Shown here: positions 1-7,192 of the stretch, piece after piece | Position numbering within the stretch: the first letter of the stretch is position 1 | How the letters are laid out: each line of letters starts with the position of its first letter | From: Streptomyces marianii | GTDB lineage: Bacteria; Actinomycetota; Actinomycetes; Streptomycetales; Streptomycetaceae | Assembly: GCF_005795905.1 (NCBI RefSeq) | Contig: NZ_VAWE01000001.1 | Location: 310,001 to 374,000 of the forward strand | DNA length: 64,000 nucleotides | Reading direction: 5' to 3' | Made by a program: the position numbers and the translations under genes | The notes under the pieces: generated by a model | The model's database searches: none | Seen by the model: only the letters and a program-made list of their open reading frames with translations | Told to the model about the DNA's origin: nothing

Positions 1-233
1 TGCTCACCGCGATCTTCGCGCAACACCGGCACCAGGTCGGGGCGGCGCGGGCGGGTCTGCCAGGCCAGCAGCTCGGCCCGCTGCTCGCCGCTGACCTCTT
101 CGACCGGGATCAGCCGGTACCACCGGCGCCGGCCCGGGGCCCGGTAGAGCGACCCCCACCAGCCCGCGCCGGCGTACTCGGCGCCGAGCTCATTCTCGAC
201 GACCCGCCGCGGATCATCGACGGCTGTCGTCAT
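1..233 (-). CDS. Hypothetical protein, C-terminus outside window
   Basis: An open minus-strand frame starts at ATG 233 and runs off the window edge without a stop. The first 77 residues are seen, beginning MTTAVDDPRRVVENELG and rich in Trp, Arg and Glu. Its start lies 20 bp inside the 3' end of the Hsp70 gene, the usual sign of translational coupling, so it is probably the third gene of a chaperone-type operon. I do not recognise the family. No signal peptide or membrane segment is visible in this part. Confidence 0.6.
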   Translation of the reverse strand, partial: MTTAVDDPRRVVENELGAEYAGAGWWGSLYRAPGRRRWYRLIPVEEVSGEQRAELLAWQTRPRRPDLVPVLREDRGE

Positions 234-2211
234 ACGCGTCCTCGAGCCGGTCGGCGAGATCGTCCAGGGCGTCCTCGTCGGCACCGCCGCGCACGCCGCC
301 GAGGAAGGCCCCGAGGGCGGCGACGAGGGGCGCCGGAGCCGACCCCTCCTGCGCGGCGCGCAGGGCCTTCTTGACCACGCGGCGGTACTCGGCCGGTACG
401 ACGGAGGGGTCGACGTCCGTGAAGGAGGCGGTCGCCTCCGGCTCGGGAGCGGGATTCGGGACCGCGGCGGTCACGGGCGGCGGAACCGTCGCGGTCACCG
501 GCGGCGGCACGGTGAAGTCCGGCGCGGCGGCGGGCGCCGGCGTCGGGACGCCCCCGGTCCCGGAGGTCGCCGCTCCCGCTGGCCGTACCGTCCCGTACAG
601 CTTCACCAACGCCGCTCGCCGCTCGGCCAGTTCGTCGACCTTGCCGATCGTCGTGCTCTGGTCGAAGGTGGCCTGGTACTCGCGTCCGGTGTTGGTGTGG
701 GTGACCTGCACGCCCAGCAGCCCGTTCACGTCGAGCGAGAACTCGACCTCGAACTGGTGGTAGCCCTCGGGCCGGGGCTCGATGTCGTCGAGGTGGATGG
801 TGCCGATGAGGGTGTTGTCGTAGACGTACTCGCCCTCGCCCTGGTAGATCGGGGCCTCGATGCGGTGGGCCTGCTCAGGGTTGACGTAGGTCTTCGTCTG
901 GCGGGCCGGGATCTTCGTCCCGCGCGTGATCAGCGGGCTGAACCGGGCCTGCTGGACGCCGACGCCGAGGGTGTGCTCGGTGATCAGGGTGACGGTGTAG
1001 TCCTGCTCGTCCACGGACCGCTCCGCGTTGGGCCGGCTGGCGAGGTCGAACGCGTCGGTCGGCTCGAACCGGTTGGCGACGATCGCCGCGCCTCGGGCGA
1101 CCAGCGTGTCGGGGTTGGCGTCACCCCGTACGAAGCCCTCGTCCTGGTCAAAGTAGTCGAGCAGGATCTGCTTGACCCGCGGGATCCGGGTCGAACCGCC
1201 CACCAGCAGCACGGCGTTGACGTCCTCGCGCTGCACGCCCTTGGCGGTGCGGGCAAACTTCAGGGCCTCGTCGACCTGGTGCAGGGAGCGGTCGAGGATG
1301 GGCTGGATCAGCCGCTCGAAGCCAGCGCGGTCCAGCTCCAGCGGTGCCGTCGCGCCGCCGAGGTCGATGGTGGTGGTGGACCGCAGCGACAGCTGGCGCT
1401 TCGCGGCCTCCGCCGCCGCCTTGATCCGGAGCCGGTCGGTGTCCTTGGCGAGGGACTCGCCGAGCTGCTCCACGATCCACGCGGCGACCGCGTCGTCGAA
1501 GTCGCCGCCGCCCAGCCGCTGGTCGCCGGCGGTCGCGATGACCTCGATCTCGGTGTCCCGAGTCTCGATGATCGACACGTCGAAGGTGCCACCGCCGAGG
1601 TCGAAGACCAGATAGACCTGCTTCTCGGACTCGGCCCGGTCGACTCCGTAGGCGATGGCCGCGGCGGTCGGCTCGGGGATCAGCTGGCGCGGGTAGAGGC
1701 CGGCGAGCAGGGCGGCCTCCTCGGTGGCCTTCTTCTGCCGCTCCATGAAGTACGCGGGTACGGTGACTACCGCGTCATGGATGTCACCGCCGAGGGTCTG
1801 CTCGGCGATCCGCTTCATCCGCATCAGCACCAGCGCGCTGATCTCCTGCGGGCGCATCCACGCGTCGCCGAGCCGGGCCCGCACCGGGTCGTCCACCGCG
1901 TAGACACCGGCGGCGCCGAAGTGCTGGAGGAGCTCCGGCGTGAACACCGCGCCCATCTCGCGCTTGATCTCCACCAGCGCGTCACCCGCGCCGGCCGCCC
2001 CGCTGATCGCGTTCTTCGCCTCGTGCCCGACGACCAGGGCGCCGGTGGCCGGGTCGATGCGGACGACCGAGGGGGTGGCGACCGCGGCGGTGCCTTCCAG
2101 CTCCGGGTCGGCGAGGATCGTGGGCGCGAATTCGTCGGGGTCGTAGGCGGCGACGGCGGAGTACGTGGTGCCGAGGTCGATGCCGACGACCCGGTGCAGC
2201 TCAGCTTCCAA
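214..2211 (-). CDS. Hsp70/DnaK-family chaperone ATPase
   Basis: This 665-residue protein is an Hsp70-type ATPase that would bind and release unfolded or client proteins in the cytoplasm. The actin-like nucleotide domain shows phosphate-1 GIDLGTTYSAVA (about residues 10-21), DLGGGTFDVS (about 204-213) and the adenosine motif VGGSTRIP (about 337-344). A beta-rich substrate-binding region follows to about 545, then a Pro/Ala/Val-rich linker and a short helical tail. Canonical DnaK has a helical lid and acidic tail in this place. Neighbours are a J-like protein upstream and a hypothetical gene overlapping its end, not grpE or dnaJ, so this is probably a specialised second Hsp70 and not the housekeeping dnaK. 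Confidence 0.93.
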   Translation of the reverse strand: MEAELHRVVGIDLGTTYSAVAAYDPDEFAPTILADPELEGTAAVATPSVVRIDPATGALVVGHEAKNAISGAAGAGDALVEIKREMGAVFTPELLQHFGAAGVYAVDDPVRARLGDAWMRPQEISALVLMRMKRIAEQTLGGDIHDAVVTVPAYFMERQKKATEEAALLAGLYPRQLIPEPTAAAIAYGVDRAESEKQVYLVFDLGGGTFDVSIIETRDTEIEVIATAGDQRLGGGDFDDAVAAWIVEQLGESLAKDTDRLRIKAAAEAAKRQLSLRSTTTIDLGGATAPLELDRAGFERLIQPILDRSLHQVDEALKFARTAKGVQREDVNAVLLVGGSTRIPRVKQILLDYFDQDEGFVRGDANPDTLVARGAAIVANRFEPTDAFDLASRPNAERSVDEQDYTVTLITEHTLGVGVQQARFSPLITRGTKIPARQTKTYVNPEQAHRIEAPIYQGEGEYVYDNTLIGTIHLDDIEPRPEGYHQFEVEFSLDVNGLLGVQVTHTNTGREYQATFDQSTTIGKVDELAERRAALVKLYGTVRPAGAATSGTGGVPTPAPAAAPDFTVPPPVTATVPPPVTAAVPNPAPEPEATASFTDVDPSVVPAEYRRVVKKALRAAQEGSAPAPLVAALGAFLGGVRGGADEDALDDLADRLEDAYDDSRR

Positions 2212-2226
2212 GGGGATCCTCCGGGG

Positions 2227-2685
2227 TCATTCGTCGGCGAAGCCGTCGAGCAGGTGAATGCGGGTGAAGTCGCCGGTGAAGTCGGTGCGCGTGGTGTCCA
2301 TCGGGTAGTGCACAGTCTCGCCGACCGCGGTCAGGAAGTCCTCGATCTCCCGGCGTAGCACGGTCAGTCCTGCACCCCGCTCGTCGAGGACGGGCTTCCA
2401 AGTCGGCTCCAGGTGCAGCAGCGGCAGCGGCGGGAAGCGCGCGTCGTGCGCGGCGCGGGCCTCGGCGTTCTCCAGATTGACGGCGTGCGCGGCGACGATC
2501 TCGTCCTCGCTCGCGCCGCGCGCCTGCAACCGGGCGTCGTACCGGCCGGCCGCCGCGCGGATCTCTTGCGCGGTCGCCTCCGGGGGCACGCCGAGGCGGC
2601 TGTATTCGGTCGATCGCGGGACGACCATCGGCAACGTGAACAGTCCCTCGCCGGTCGTGTCGGAGCCCGGCATCACACCCCCCAT
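2227..2685 (-). CDS. Degenerate J-domain-like protein next to Hsp70
   Basis: A 152-residue cytoplasmic protein whose stop is 15 bp upstream of the Hsp70 start. Residues about 28-90 follow the J-domain pattern: a YSRLGVPPEATAQEIRAAAG-like helix I/II and a later AEARAAHDARF segment like the end of helix III/IV. The HPD tripeptide between helices II and III that stimulates Hsp70 ATPase is absent. The C-terminal 60 residues are unrecognised. It may be a J-like adaptor that binds the Hsp70 without classical stimulation. The first ATG (2685) has no clear ribosome site; a second in-frame ATG at 2673 is preceded by a G-run and is an equally good start. Confidence 0.7.
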   Translation of the reverse strand: MGGVMPGSDTTGEGLFTLPMVVPRSTEYSRLGVPPEATAQEIRAAAGRYDARLQARGASEDEIVAAHAVNLENAEARAAHDARFPPLPLLHLEPTWKPVLDERGAGLTVLRREIEDFLTAVGETVHYPMDTTRTDFTGDFTRIHLLDGFADE

Positions 2686-2724
2686 CCAACGTTCACAAAC
2701 GCTACGCGCCGGGGGTGACCTTGA

Positions 2725-2753
2725 AGCCTATGCGTCCCCGACGCGGCTTTCAA
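2725..2753 (-). promoter_or_regulatory. Candidate sigma70-type promoter of the Hsp70 operon
   Basis: On the minus strand TTGAAA (2753-2748) is followed after 17 bases by TAGGCT (2730-2725), a reasonable vegetative promoter about 40 bases upstream of the J-like gene. I see no CIRCE or HAIR heat-shock operator nearby. The call rests on motif and position only. Confidence 0.45.
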
Positions 2754-2759
2754 TGACGC

Positions 2760-2786
2760 GTCACGGCCGCCCTGTACGGCCGTGAC
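2760..2786. terminator. Hairpin, 10-bp perfect stem
   Basis: GTCACGGCCG and CGGCCGTGAC form a perfect 10-bp stem around a 7-base loop. It lies upstream of the Hsp70 operon promoter. It could end transcripts leaving the mobile-element region or act as a leader element. No U-run is present, which is common for streptomycete terminators. Confidence 0.4.
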
Positions 2787-2899
2787 GTGGGATCAATTGT
2801 AGGGGCGCCTGATTCGGCTCGTCATGAACTCCGCCCACTTTCCAACCCAGTTGAGTAGACCGAATCGACATGACCGGAATCGATCGCGGGGTGCCGGCC

Positions 2900-2914
2900 T
2901 AGAAGATCACTGAA
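2900..2914 (+). repeat. Left terminal inverted repeat of the IS1182 element
   Basis: TAGAAGATCACTGAA, identical to the reverse complement of 5071-5085. It lies about 50 bases beyond the transposase stop codon, as expected for the 3' end of such an element. Confidence 0.8.
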
Positions 2915-2963
2915 GATCCTGCTGTGGGGGCGGTCCGCCGGTGGCGGGGCCGCCCTCCGTGCT

Positions 2964-3620
2964 TCACGGTGCGGCCGGGGTCAGGGTCCAGATGCCGTCG
3001 GCGGCCACTTCGAGGCCGAGGTTGACGAGCTGTCGGAGGTTGAGGGCGGCGGCGCGGTTGCGGAGCCAGGTGCCGTTCTTCAGGGTGCCGAGGTAGCGAA
3101 GTCTGCGGTTGCCTTTGGCGGTCAGCCAGGCGATGCCGCGTTCGACGGGTGGCCGCCAGCGGCGGTAGGTGTCTGTCCAGGCGGGGTCGGTGGCCTGGGC
3201 GCGGGCGTCGGCCAGGCGCTGGTGTTGGGGGTGGACCTGCAGGACGCAGCGTTCGCGCAGCGGGCAGCCGGCGCACGGCTTCTTGAACTGAGCCTGCCGC
3301 AAGCCCGTCTACCGGGGCTTGCCGAGGGGGACCGTGTGCCCGGCAGGGCAGGTGACCTGGCCGTTCCCGGTGTCGATGTGGAAGTCGTCGCTGGTGAAGC
3401 CACCGGGTACGGCCGCGCGAAACGGGGGTGGTTTGAGGACGGCGTCGTGGCCCTGCTGTCCGAGGTGGTCGCACAGATCGGCGGTGCCGCAGGCGGAGTC
3501 GCCGAGCACCTCGCAAGGCTCGTCCTCGTCAGCGAGGAGGTCCTCGGCGATCTTCGCCCCGTGGTTCTCGGGACCGCAGCCCGCGGCGAGGGCAACTCGG
3601 TGAATAGGAGCTCGCGCGAA
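2964..3620 (-). pseudogene. IS1182-family transposase, C-terminal remnant
   Basis: One frame reads from about 3620 to the stop at 2964 and carries the second half of an IS1182 transposase: a GDSACGTADL catalytic-core segment, KPPPFRAAVPGGFT, a cysteine cluster CAGCPLRERC, and the end motif RRWRPPVERGIAWL ... NRRLRYLGTLKNGTWLRNRAAALNLRQL. The frame is interrupted once by an in-frame TAG at 3309-3311 (after LGKPR, before TGLRQAQF), a nonsense change and not a frameshift. The N-terminal half lies 1.2 kb away inside the same element. Dead gene. Confidence 0.85.
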
Positions 3621-3866
3621 TAGGCGGTCCGAGACGAGGGGGATGGGAGGCAGGCATGGGTCCTGGGGACGTGCCGTTGCGAACGCTGTGTAGCCGGTTG
3701 GGGCCGGTCTGTGTCTGTCTGTGTCTGCCTGTCATCGAGGCTGGTGGGCCGGATCTCGGCTCCGGTCGGTTACCTGCTCCGGGCGTTGCTGTTCCAGGTG
3801 CGGCGGGAGCGGAGCTGCTGGGATCATGGGCGGGACCCGTCGTAACCACGTCGAAGGGCCGCCAGC

Positions 3867-4601
3867 ATGCAGGACGACCATGGCGCCGGATCGGTCGGCG
3901 ACACAGTGCATCGGGAGGGCCCCACCGCTGCCGAGGGCGTTGAAGGGCGCGACATGTACGCTCTGCTGCGCTCCCTGCCGGTGTTCGCGGACCCGGTGCC
4001 GGTGTTCGATCCCGAGGATGTCCCCGCCGACCCGGTCACACTGTTCGTTCGCTGGTTGCTCGCCGCCATCGACGCCGGGGTCCCGTCCCCTCACGCCGCG
4101 GCACTGGCCACCGCCGACGTACGGGGGCGGCCCTCCGCCCGCATGCTGGTGTGCAAGGACGTGGACGCGGCCGGCCGCTGGTACTTCGCTTCCAGCGCGA
4201 CCAGCCGCAAGGGCCTTGAGATCGCCGAGAATCCGCACGCGGCCATGGTGTTCTACTGGCCGATGCAGGCTCGTCAGATCCGGATCATCGGACCCGCCGC
4301 CTCGGCCGGGGCCCGGCGCTCCGCAGCGGACTTCCTGGCCCGGTCCCCGGTGGCGCGGGCCGAGGCACTGCTGGCCAGGCAGTCGCAGGTCCTGGACGAC
4401 CCGGCCGGCGCCGCCACGCTCCTGCGCGCCTCACAGGAGCGGCTCGCCGCCCAGCCCGACCTGGTCGCATCGCACTGGACCCTGTACGCCCTGACCGCCC
4501 GGGAAGCCGAGTTCTGGCAGGCCGACGACCAGCACCGCCACATCCGGCTGCGTTACCAGCGCACCGACACCGCCTGGACTCGCCAGCGGCTCTGGGCGTA
4601 G
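3867..4601 (+). CDS. PNPOx-family FMN flavoprotein (PdxH/PhzG-like)
   Basis: 244 residues resembling pyridoxine/pyridoxamine 5'-phosphate oxidases and their secondary-metabolism relatives such as PhzG. A typical region PSPHAAALATADVRGRPSARMLV (about 73-95) gives the FMN-binding strand, followed by WYFASSATSRKGLE (about 107-120) and a C-terminal EFWQADDQHRH...R half like the PNPOx dimerisation region. Expected role: FMN-dependent oxidation of a pyridoxal-type or other small cyclic amine in the cytoplasm. It lies inside the disrupted IS1182 element, between its transposase halves, with opposite orientation, so it was probably brought in with the later insertion. The start is uncertain: the first 30 residues are atypical, and ATG 3954 (MYALLRSLPVF) would remove them. 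Confidence 0.78.
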   Translation: MQDDHGAGSVGDTVHREGPTAAEGVEGRDMYALLRSLPVFADPVPVFDPEDVPADPVTLFVRWLLAAIDAGVPSPHAAALATADVRGRPSARMLVCKDVDAAGRWYFASSATSRKGLEIAENPHAAMVFYWPMQARQIRIIGPAASAGARRSAADFLARSPVARAEALLARQSQVLDDPAGAATLLRASQERLAAQPDLVASHWTLYALTAREAEFWQADDQHRHIRLRYQRTDTAWTRQRLWA

Positions 4602-4695
4602 ACGAAAATGGCCTCTGCCCGTGCTCCAGCGGCCGACGGACTCGGCCTCCCGACCTCACGGGGCTGAGCGCGCTTGTCGTGCTCACGGGCTTGTG

Positions 4696-4845
4696 CTCAC
4701 GGGCGTCGCCCCGGGCGGCCGTCCCAGCGGTGGGTTGTCCACCCGCGGCGGATCAGGCTGCGCACCGTGATGATCGTGTCCGCGAGGTCGAAGAAGGCGT
4801 CGATGACGGTGGCCCGGCGCTCGTAGCAACGGGCGAGGCGGTAGA
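4696..4845 (-). pseudogene. IS5-family transposase, C-terminal scrap
   Basis: The minus strand encodes RLARCYERRATVIDAFFDLA then DTIITVRSLIRRGWTTHRW and a stop at 4696, which is the C-terminal end typical of IS5-family transposases (RYERRA...AF..LA..I). Only about 50 residues remain. They are fused directly to the broken end of the IS1182 transposase at about 4845, which suggests the IS5-type element inserted there and later lost the rest. Confidence 0.65.
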
Positions 4846-5030
4846 AACACCTGCGGCGGCAGGCTCGGCCGCCCCTTGGCCGAGGGGTACATGTCCGTGA
4901 ACATCTCCGGCGGCAGCAGCCGCTCGCGATGCTCGGCCAGGAACGCGAACACGCTGCCCTCCGGGATCAGCTCCCGGCAGGTCCCCCACACATCCGGCCC
5001 GACCGTCTCCCCGGCCCATTCCCCCTGCAC
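4846..5030 (-). pseudogene. IS1182-family transposase, N-terminal remnant
   Basis: About 62 residues starting near GTG 5030 (VQGEWAGETVGPDVWG) and continuing CRELIPEGSVFAFLAEHRER ... FTDMYPSAKGRPSLPPQVF match the N-terminus of an IS1182-type transposase. The frame leaves the family at 4846, where the IS5-type scrap begins. The matching C-terminal half is at 2964-3620 on the same strand. Confidence 0.8.
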
Positions 5031-5070
5031 ACAAAGCAGTCTGGCCCCGCGGAGCCAGAACCCGAGATTT

Positions 5071-5085
5071 TTCAGTGATCTTCTA
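5071..5085 (-). repeat. Right terminal inverted repeat of the IS1182 element
   Basis: TTCAGTGATCTTCTA, the exact reverse complement of 2900-2914. It lies about 40 bases upstream of the transposase N-terminus and abuts the interrupted SLOG-like gene. Confidence 0.8.
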
Positions 5086-5505
5086 CCGCCGCCCTTGCCG
5101 GTGGGCGCGCTGCCGTCCCAGACGGCCACCAGTCGCTGCGCGCCCTGCAGCAGCAGCCGGTTGGGCCTCGTACGCCTCGGTACCCGCGTGCTCGTACGGC
5201 AGAACCGTGACGTCGCCAGCCGCCGCGCGCAGGGCGTCGAACCGGGCGAGATCCTCCGGGCGCACCACCGCGGTGCGGTAGTCACGGGACGGGACGACCG
5301 CCGAAAGGCGGCCCCCACGGGCGAGGACCTCCTCGGCGAACAGACTGTCGGCGCCACGGGCCAGGCACGAGCGCCCCACCCGCCCGTCGCCGGCCAGGCC
5401 CGACAACAGGGCGCGCAGGGCCGCGCGCACGGGGCTGATGGCCTCCGGGGCCAGGTCCATGTGGCCGGTGACGGCGATCGTGATCACGGGGATGTCTCTC
5501 GTCAC
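5086..5505 (-). pseudogene. SLOG-like nucleotide-binding protein, frameshifted and cut by IS1182
   Basis: The gene begins at GTG 5505, overlapping the stop of the SLATT-like gene (GTGA). The first 115 residues resemble Rossmann-like SLOG domains: TIAVTGHMDL at the N-terminal loop, CLARGADSLFAEEVL and a VVPSRDYRTAV strand. At about 5163-5166 an extra C (GAGGCCC-AAC) shifts the frame. The homologous reading then continues as NRLLLQGAQRLVAVWDG until the IS1182 end at 5085 truncates it. SLOG proteins are proposed to bind or make nucleotide ligands and to pair with SLATT membrane effectors (comparative genomics of nucleotide-based conflict systems). Here the sensor half is dead twice over. Confidence 0.7.
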
Positions 5506-6014
5506 AGCGCGAGGGCGAGGAAGCCCAGCACGTACGTGGCCACGAAAATGACAGGGACCCAGCGTTCCACATGGGTCAACGGCAGGTACACGCGCCAGTC
5601 CCGGCCCTCGCTCAGTGCCCGCCACTCGGCGGCGGAGAAGGCGCGGGTCGGCAGCCGTTCCTCCAAGGCGCCGATCACCTGCCACTTCCCGTGGTTGAGC
5701 TGCTGGTAGGAGCGGACGGTGAACCACCAGGCCGCGCAGATGGCGAGCAGCACTGGCAGCCCCGCGAGCAGCAACAGCACGGGGGCGTCCCGCAGATGGG
5801 TCGGGGCCAGCCACGTGCCGAGGAAGGCGACCAGGCCGCTGTTGAGCGTCAGGAAGAAGGTGTTGGCCAGGTTGCGCCGGGCGCTGACCCGGTCCGCCAT
5901 CTCCACGCACAGCTTGTACTGCTCGAACAGGGCGGCCCGGTAGGCCTCGGAGCTCTGGTCGTAGTCGGACGCGGAGACACCGTCGTTCCATAGCGAGTCG
6001 CTGATCTCGGCCAT
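5502..6014 (-). CDS. SLATT/RipA-like integral membrane protein
   Basis: 170 residues. A cytoplasmic N-terminal helix EQYKLCVEMADRVSARRNLA leads straight into a membrane hairpin, NTFFLTLNSGLVAFLGTWL (about 67-85) and VLLLLAGLPVLLAICAAWWF (about 94-114). A soluble stretch with RSYQQLNHGKWQVIGALEERLP follows, then a C-terminal membrane helix WVPVIFVATYVLGFLALAL. The EQYKL..MADRVS.RR pattern before two membrane segments is that of SLATT-domain and RipA-like proteins; SLATT proteins are proposed pore-forming effectors. It overlaps the broken SLOG gene by 4 bp, so the two were one transcription unit. ATG 6014 is the natural start. Function is inferred from family and context only. Confidence 0.68.
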   Translation of the reverse strand: MAEISDSLWNDGVSASDYDQSSEAYRAALFEQYKLCVEMADRVSARRNLANTFFLTLNSGLVAFLGTWLAPTHLRDAPVLLLLAGLPVLLAICAAWWFTVRSYQQLNHGKWQVIGALEERLPTRAFSAAEWRALSEGRDWRVYLPLTHVERWVPVIFVATYVLGFLALAL

Positions 6015-6107
6015 GGCGGCATCATGCCCCGGCCCTCACTCCGCCTACCACCGATCTCGATGGACACCTGATCGGCTCTAGATGAATGAGTCCAAGGGTC
6101 GTTACGG

Positions 6108-6740
6108 TCAGTGGTCGCAGGCGATCAGTGACCGCTTAATCGGCTGCCCGGTCTTGTCGTTGTGCCAGATCGCCGCGGTCAGCGCGAGGATGCGCGACAG
6201 GACTCGCACGATGACCCTGGCCGGACTCTTACCGCCGTGTCGTTCCAGGTCGAGCTGTCCCTTGAAGGTCTGGTTGATCGATTCGATGACCTGCCGTAGC
6301 GGCTTGAAAAGGTGCGCCCCGGCCCGCTCGGGCTCGCCCTTGCGGGCCGGCCGCAGGAGATCCAGCTCACGCTCAGTCAGGTCGTGCTCGAACTCGCGGC
6401 CGAAGTAGTTCTTGTCTCCGATGATCGTCTGGCCGGGGTGAGAGGCCAGGACGTCGGGTGCGACGTCGAGCATGTGGCGCAGGGTCTCACGCTCGTCGGC
6501 CTTCGCACCGGTCAGTGCGAACAGCACGGGCAGGCCGCCGAGCGTGCACACCAGGTGCAGGCGCAGGCCCCAGAAGTACCGGGAGTGCGACGCGCAGTAG
6601 CCGTGCTCGGCCCAGCCAGCCAGGTCCGAGCGCTTGGCCGTCTCGCGTGAGCAGCCGCAGCCGACCGGGGTGAAGTCGACCGCCCACACGTCGTCGCTCC
6701 ACAGCGTGGTGTCCGTGGCCAGGGCCCGGATCATGTGTGT
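6108..6740 (-). pseudogene. IS982-family transposase, 5'-truncated
   Basis: From about 6740 to the stop at 6108 the minus strand matches IS982-type transposases: MIRALATDTTLWSDDVWAVD (first catalytic Asp region), AEHGYCASHSRYFWGLRLHL, GQTIIGDKNYFGREFE (second Asp), LLRPARKGEPERAGAHLFKP, QVIESINQTFKGQLDLERHG (catalytic Glu) and the end IWHNDKTGQPIKRSLIA. The usual DSTPVECG is DFTPVGCG here. The N-terminal 80-100 residues of the family are missing. The frame stays open to 6971, but that part (MRGHRGGAHDIGV...) is unrelated sequence fused by truncation. Confidence 0.82.
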
Positions 6741-7192
6741 GAGTACTGCAACCGCATGTGGCGTGACGGTCGGCGCTGTTGCTCGTTGGTCCGACAGTGT
6801 GATCAGTTGCTGACGGTTGAGCAGGTCGAGTCGTGGTCCGATGGGATAGCGGGGTTGCATGCCCGGTTCGGGACCCACCGGGGCGGCGGCGATGGCCTCT
6901 GCGTCGGCCTTGGTCGCGCTGCAGACCACCGCAACGCCGATGTCGTGAGCGCCGCCGCGATGCCCCCGCACTGCTGCCGCGCACAGCGCGTAACGCCCCT
7001 CAGGCCCACGCTTCCCGGCGCGACGGACGGTGGCAGCACGCCGCGCTCACCGGCACGGGGGTGTCCGCCAAGCCGGCGCACGTCGTGGGCCTGCGCCGTA
7101 TCGACTGCCGGTGAACGGTGCGGGTGCGCCTCCTGGCCCGCCCCGGCCGTCCGCCTCGTGGCGGGCCGGACGGCTGGGCCTGTTGCCAGGCG
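6741..7192. other. Intergenic stretch without a supported gene
   Basis: About 450 bases between the IS982 remnant and the end of the ligase fusion gene. Open frames exist on both strands, but none has a recognisable domain, a ribosome site or the expected codon bias. The minus frame 6971-6741 is continuous with the transposase remnant but unrelated to it. Likely decayed sequence. Confidence 0.5.

Larger units (their letters stand above)
2900..5085 (-). mobile_element. Disrupted IS1182-family element with intact terminal repeats
   Basis: The element is bounded by the perfect 15-bp inverted repeat TAGAAGATCACTGAA (2900-2914; reverse complement at 5071-5085). The transposase runs on the minus strand: its N-terminal part lies just inside the right end (5030-4846) and its C-terminal part at about 3620-2964. 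The middle of the transposase is missing and replaced by about 1.2 kb holding a PNPOx-type gene and an IS5-type scrap. The right end interrupts the SLOG-like gene at 5086. I found no convincing target duplication (GGCC on the left, CCGC on the right), so flanking deletion or rearrangement after insertion is likely. The element cannot be autonomous. Confidence 0.8.

Noticed and set aside
2900..5085. Composite transposon reading (two IS copies flanking a cargo gene)
   Set aside because: There is only one pair of ends and the two transposase parts are complementary halves of one gene on the same strand, so it is one interrupted element.
5083..5991. 302-codon minus-strand frame over the SLATT and SLOG genes
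   Set aside because: Its first part is an out-of-frame reading of the SLATT gene; only the last 140 residues are real SLOG sequence, which begins at GTG 5505.
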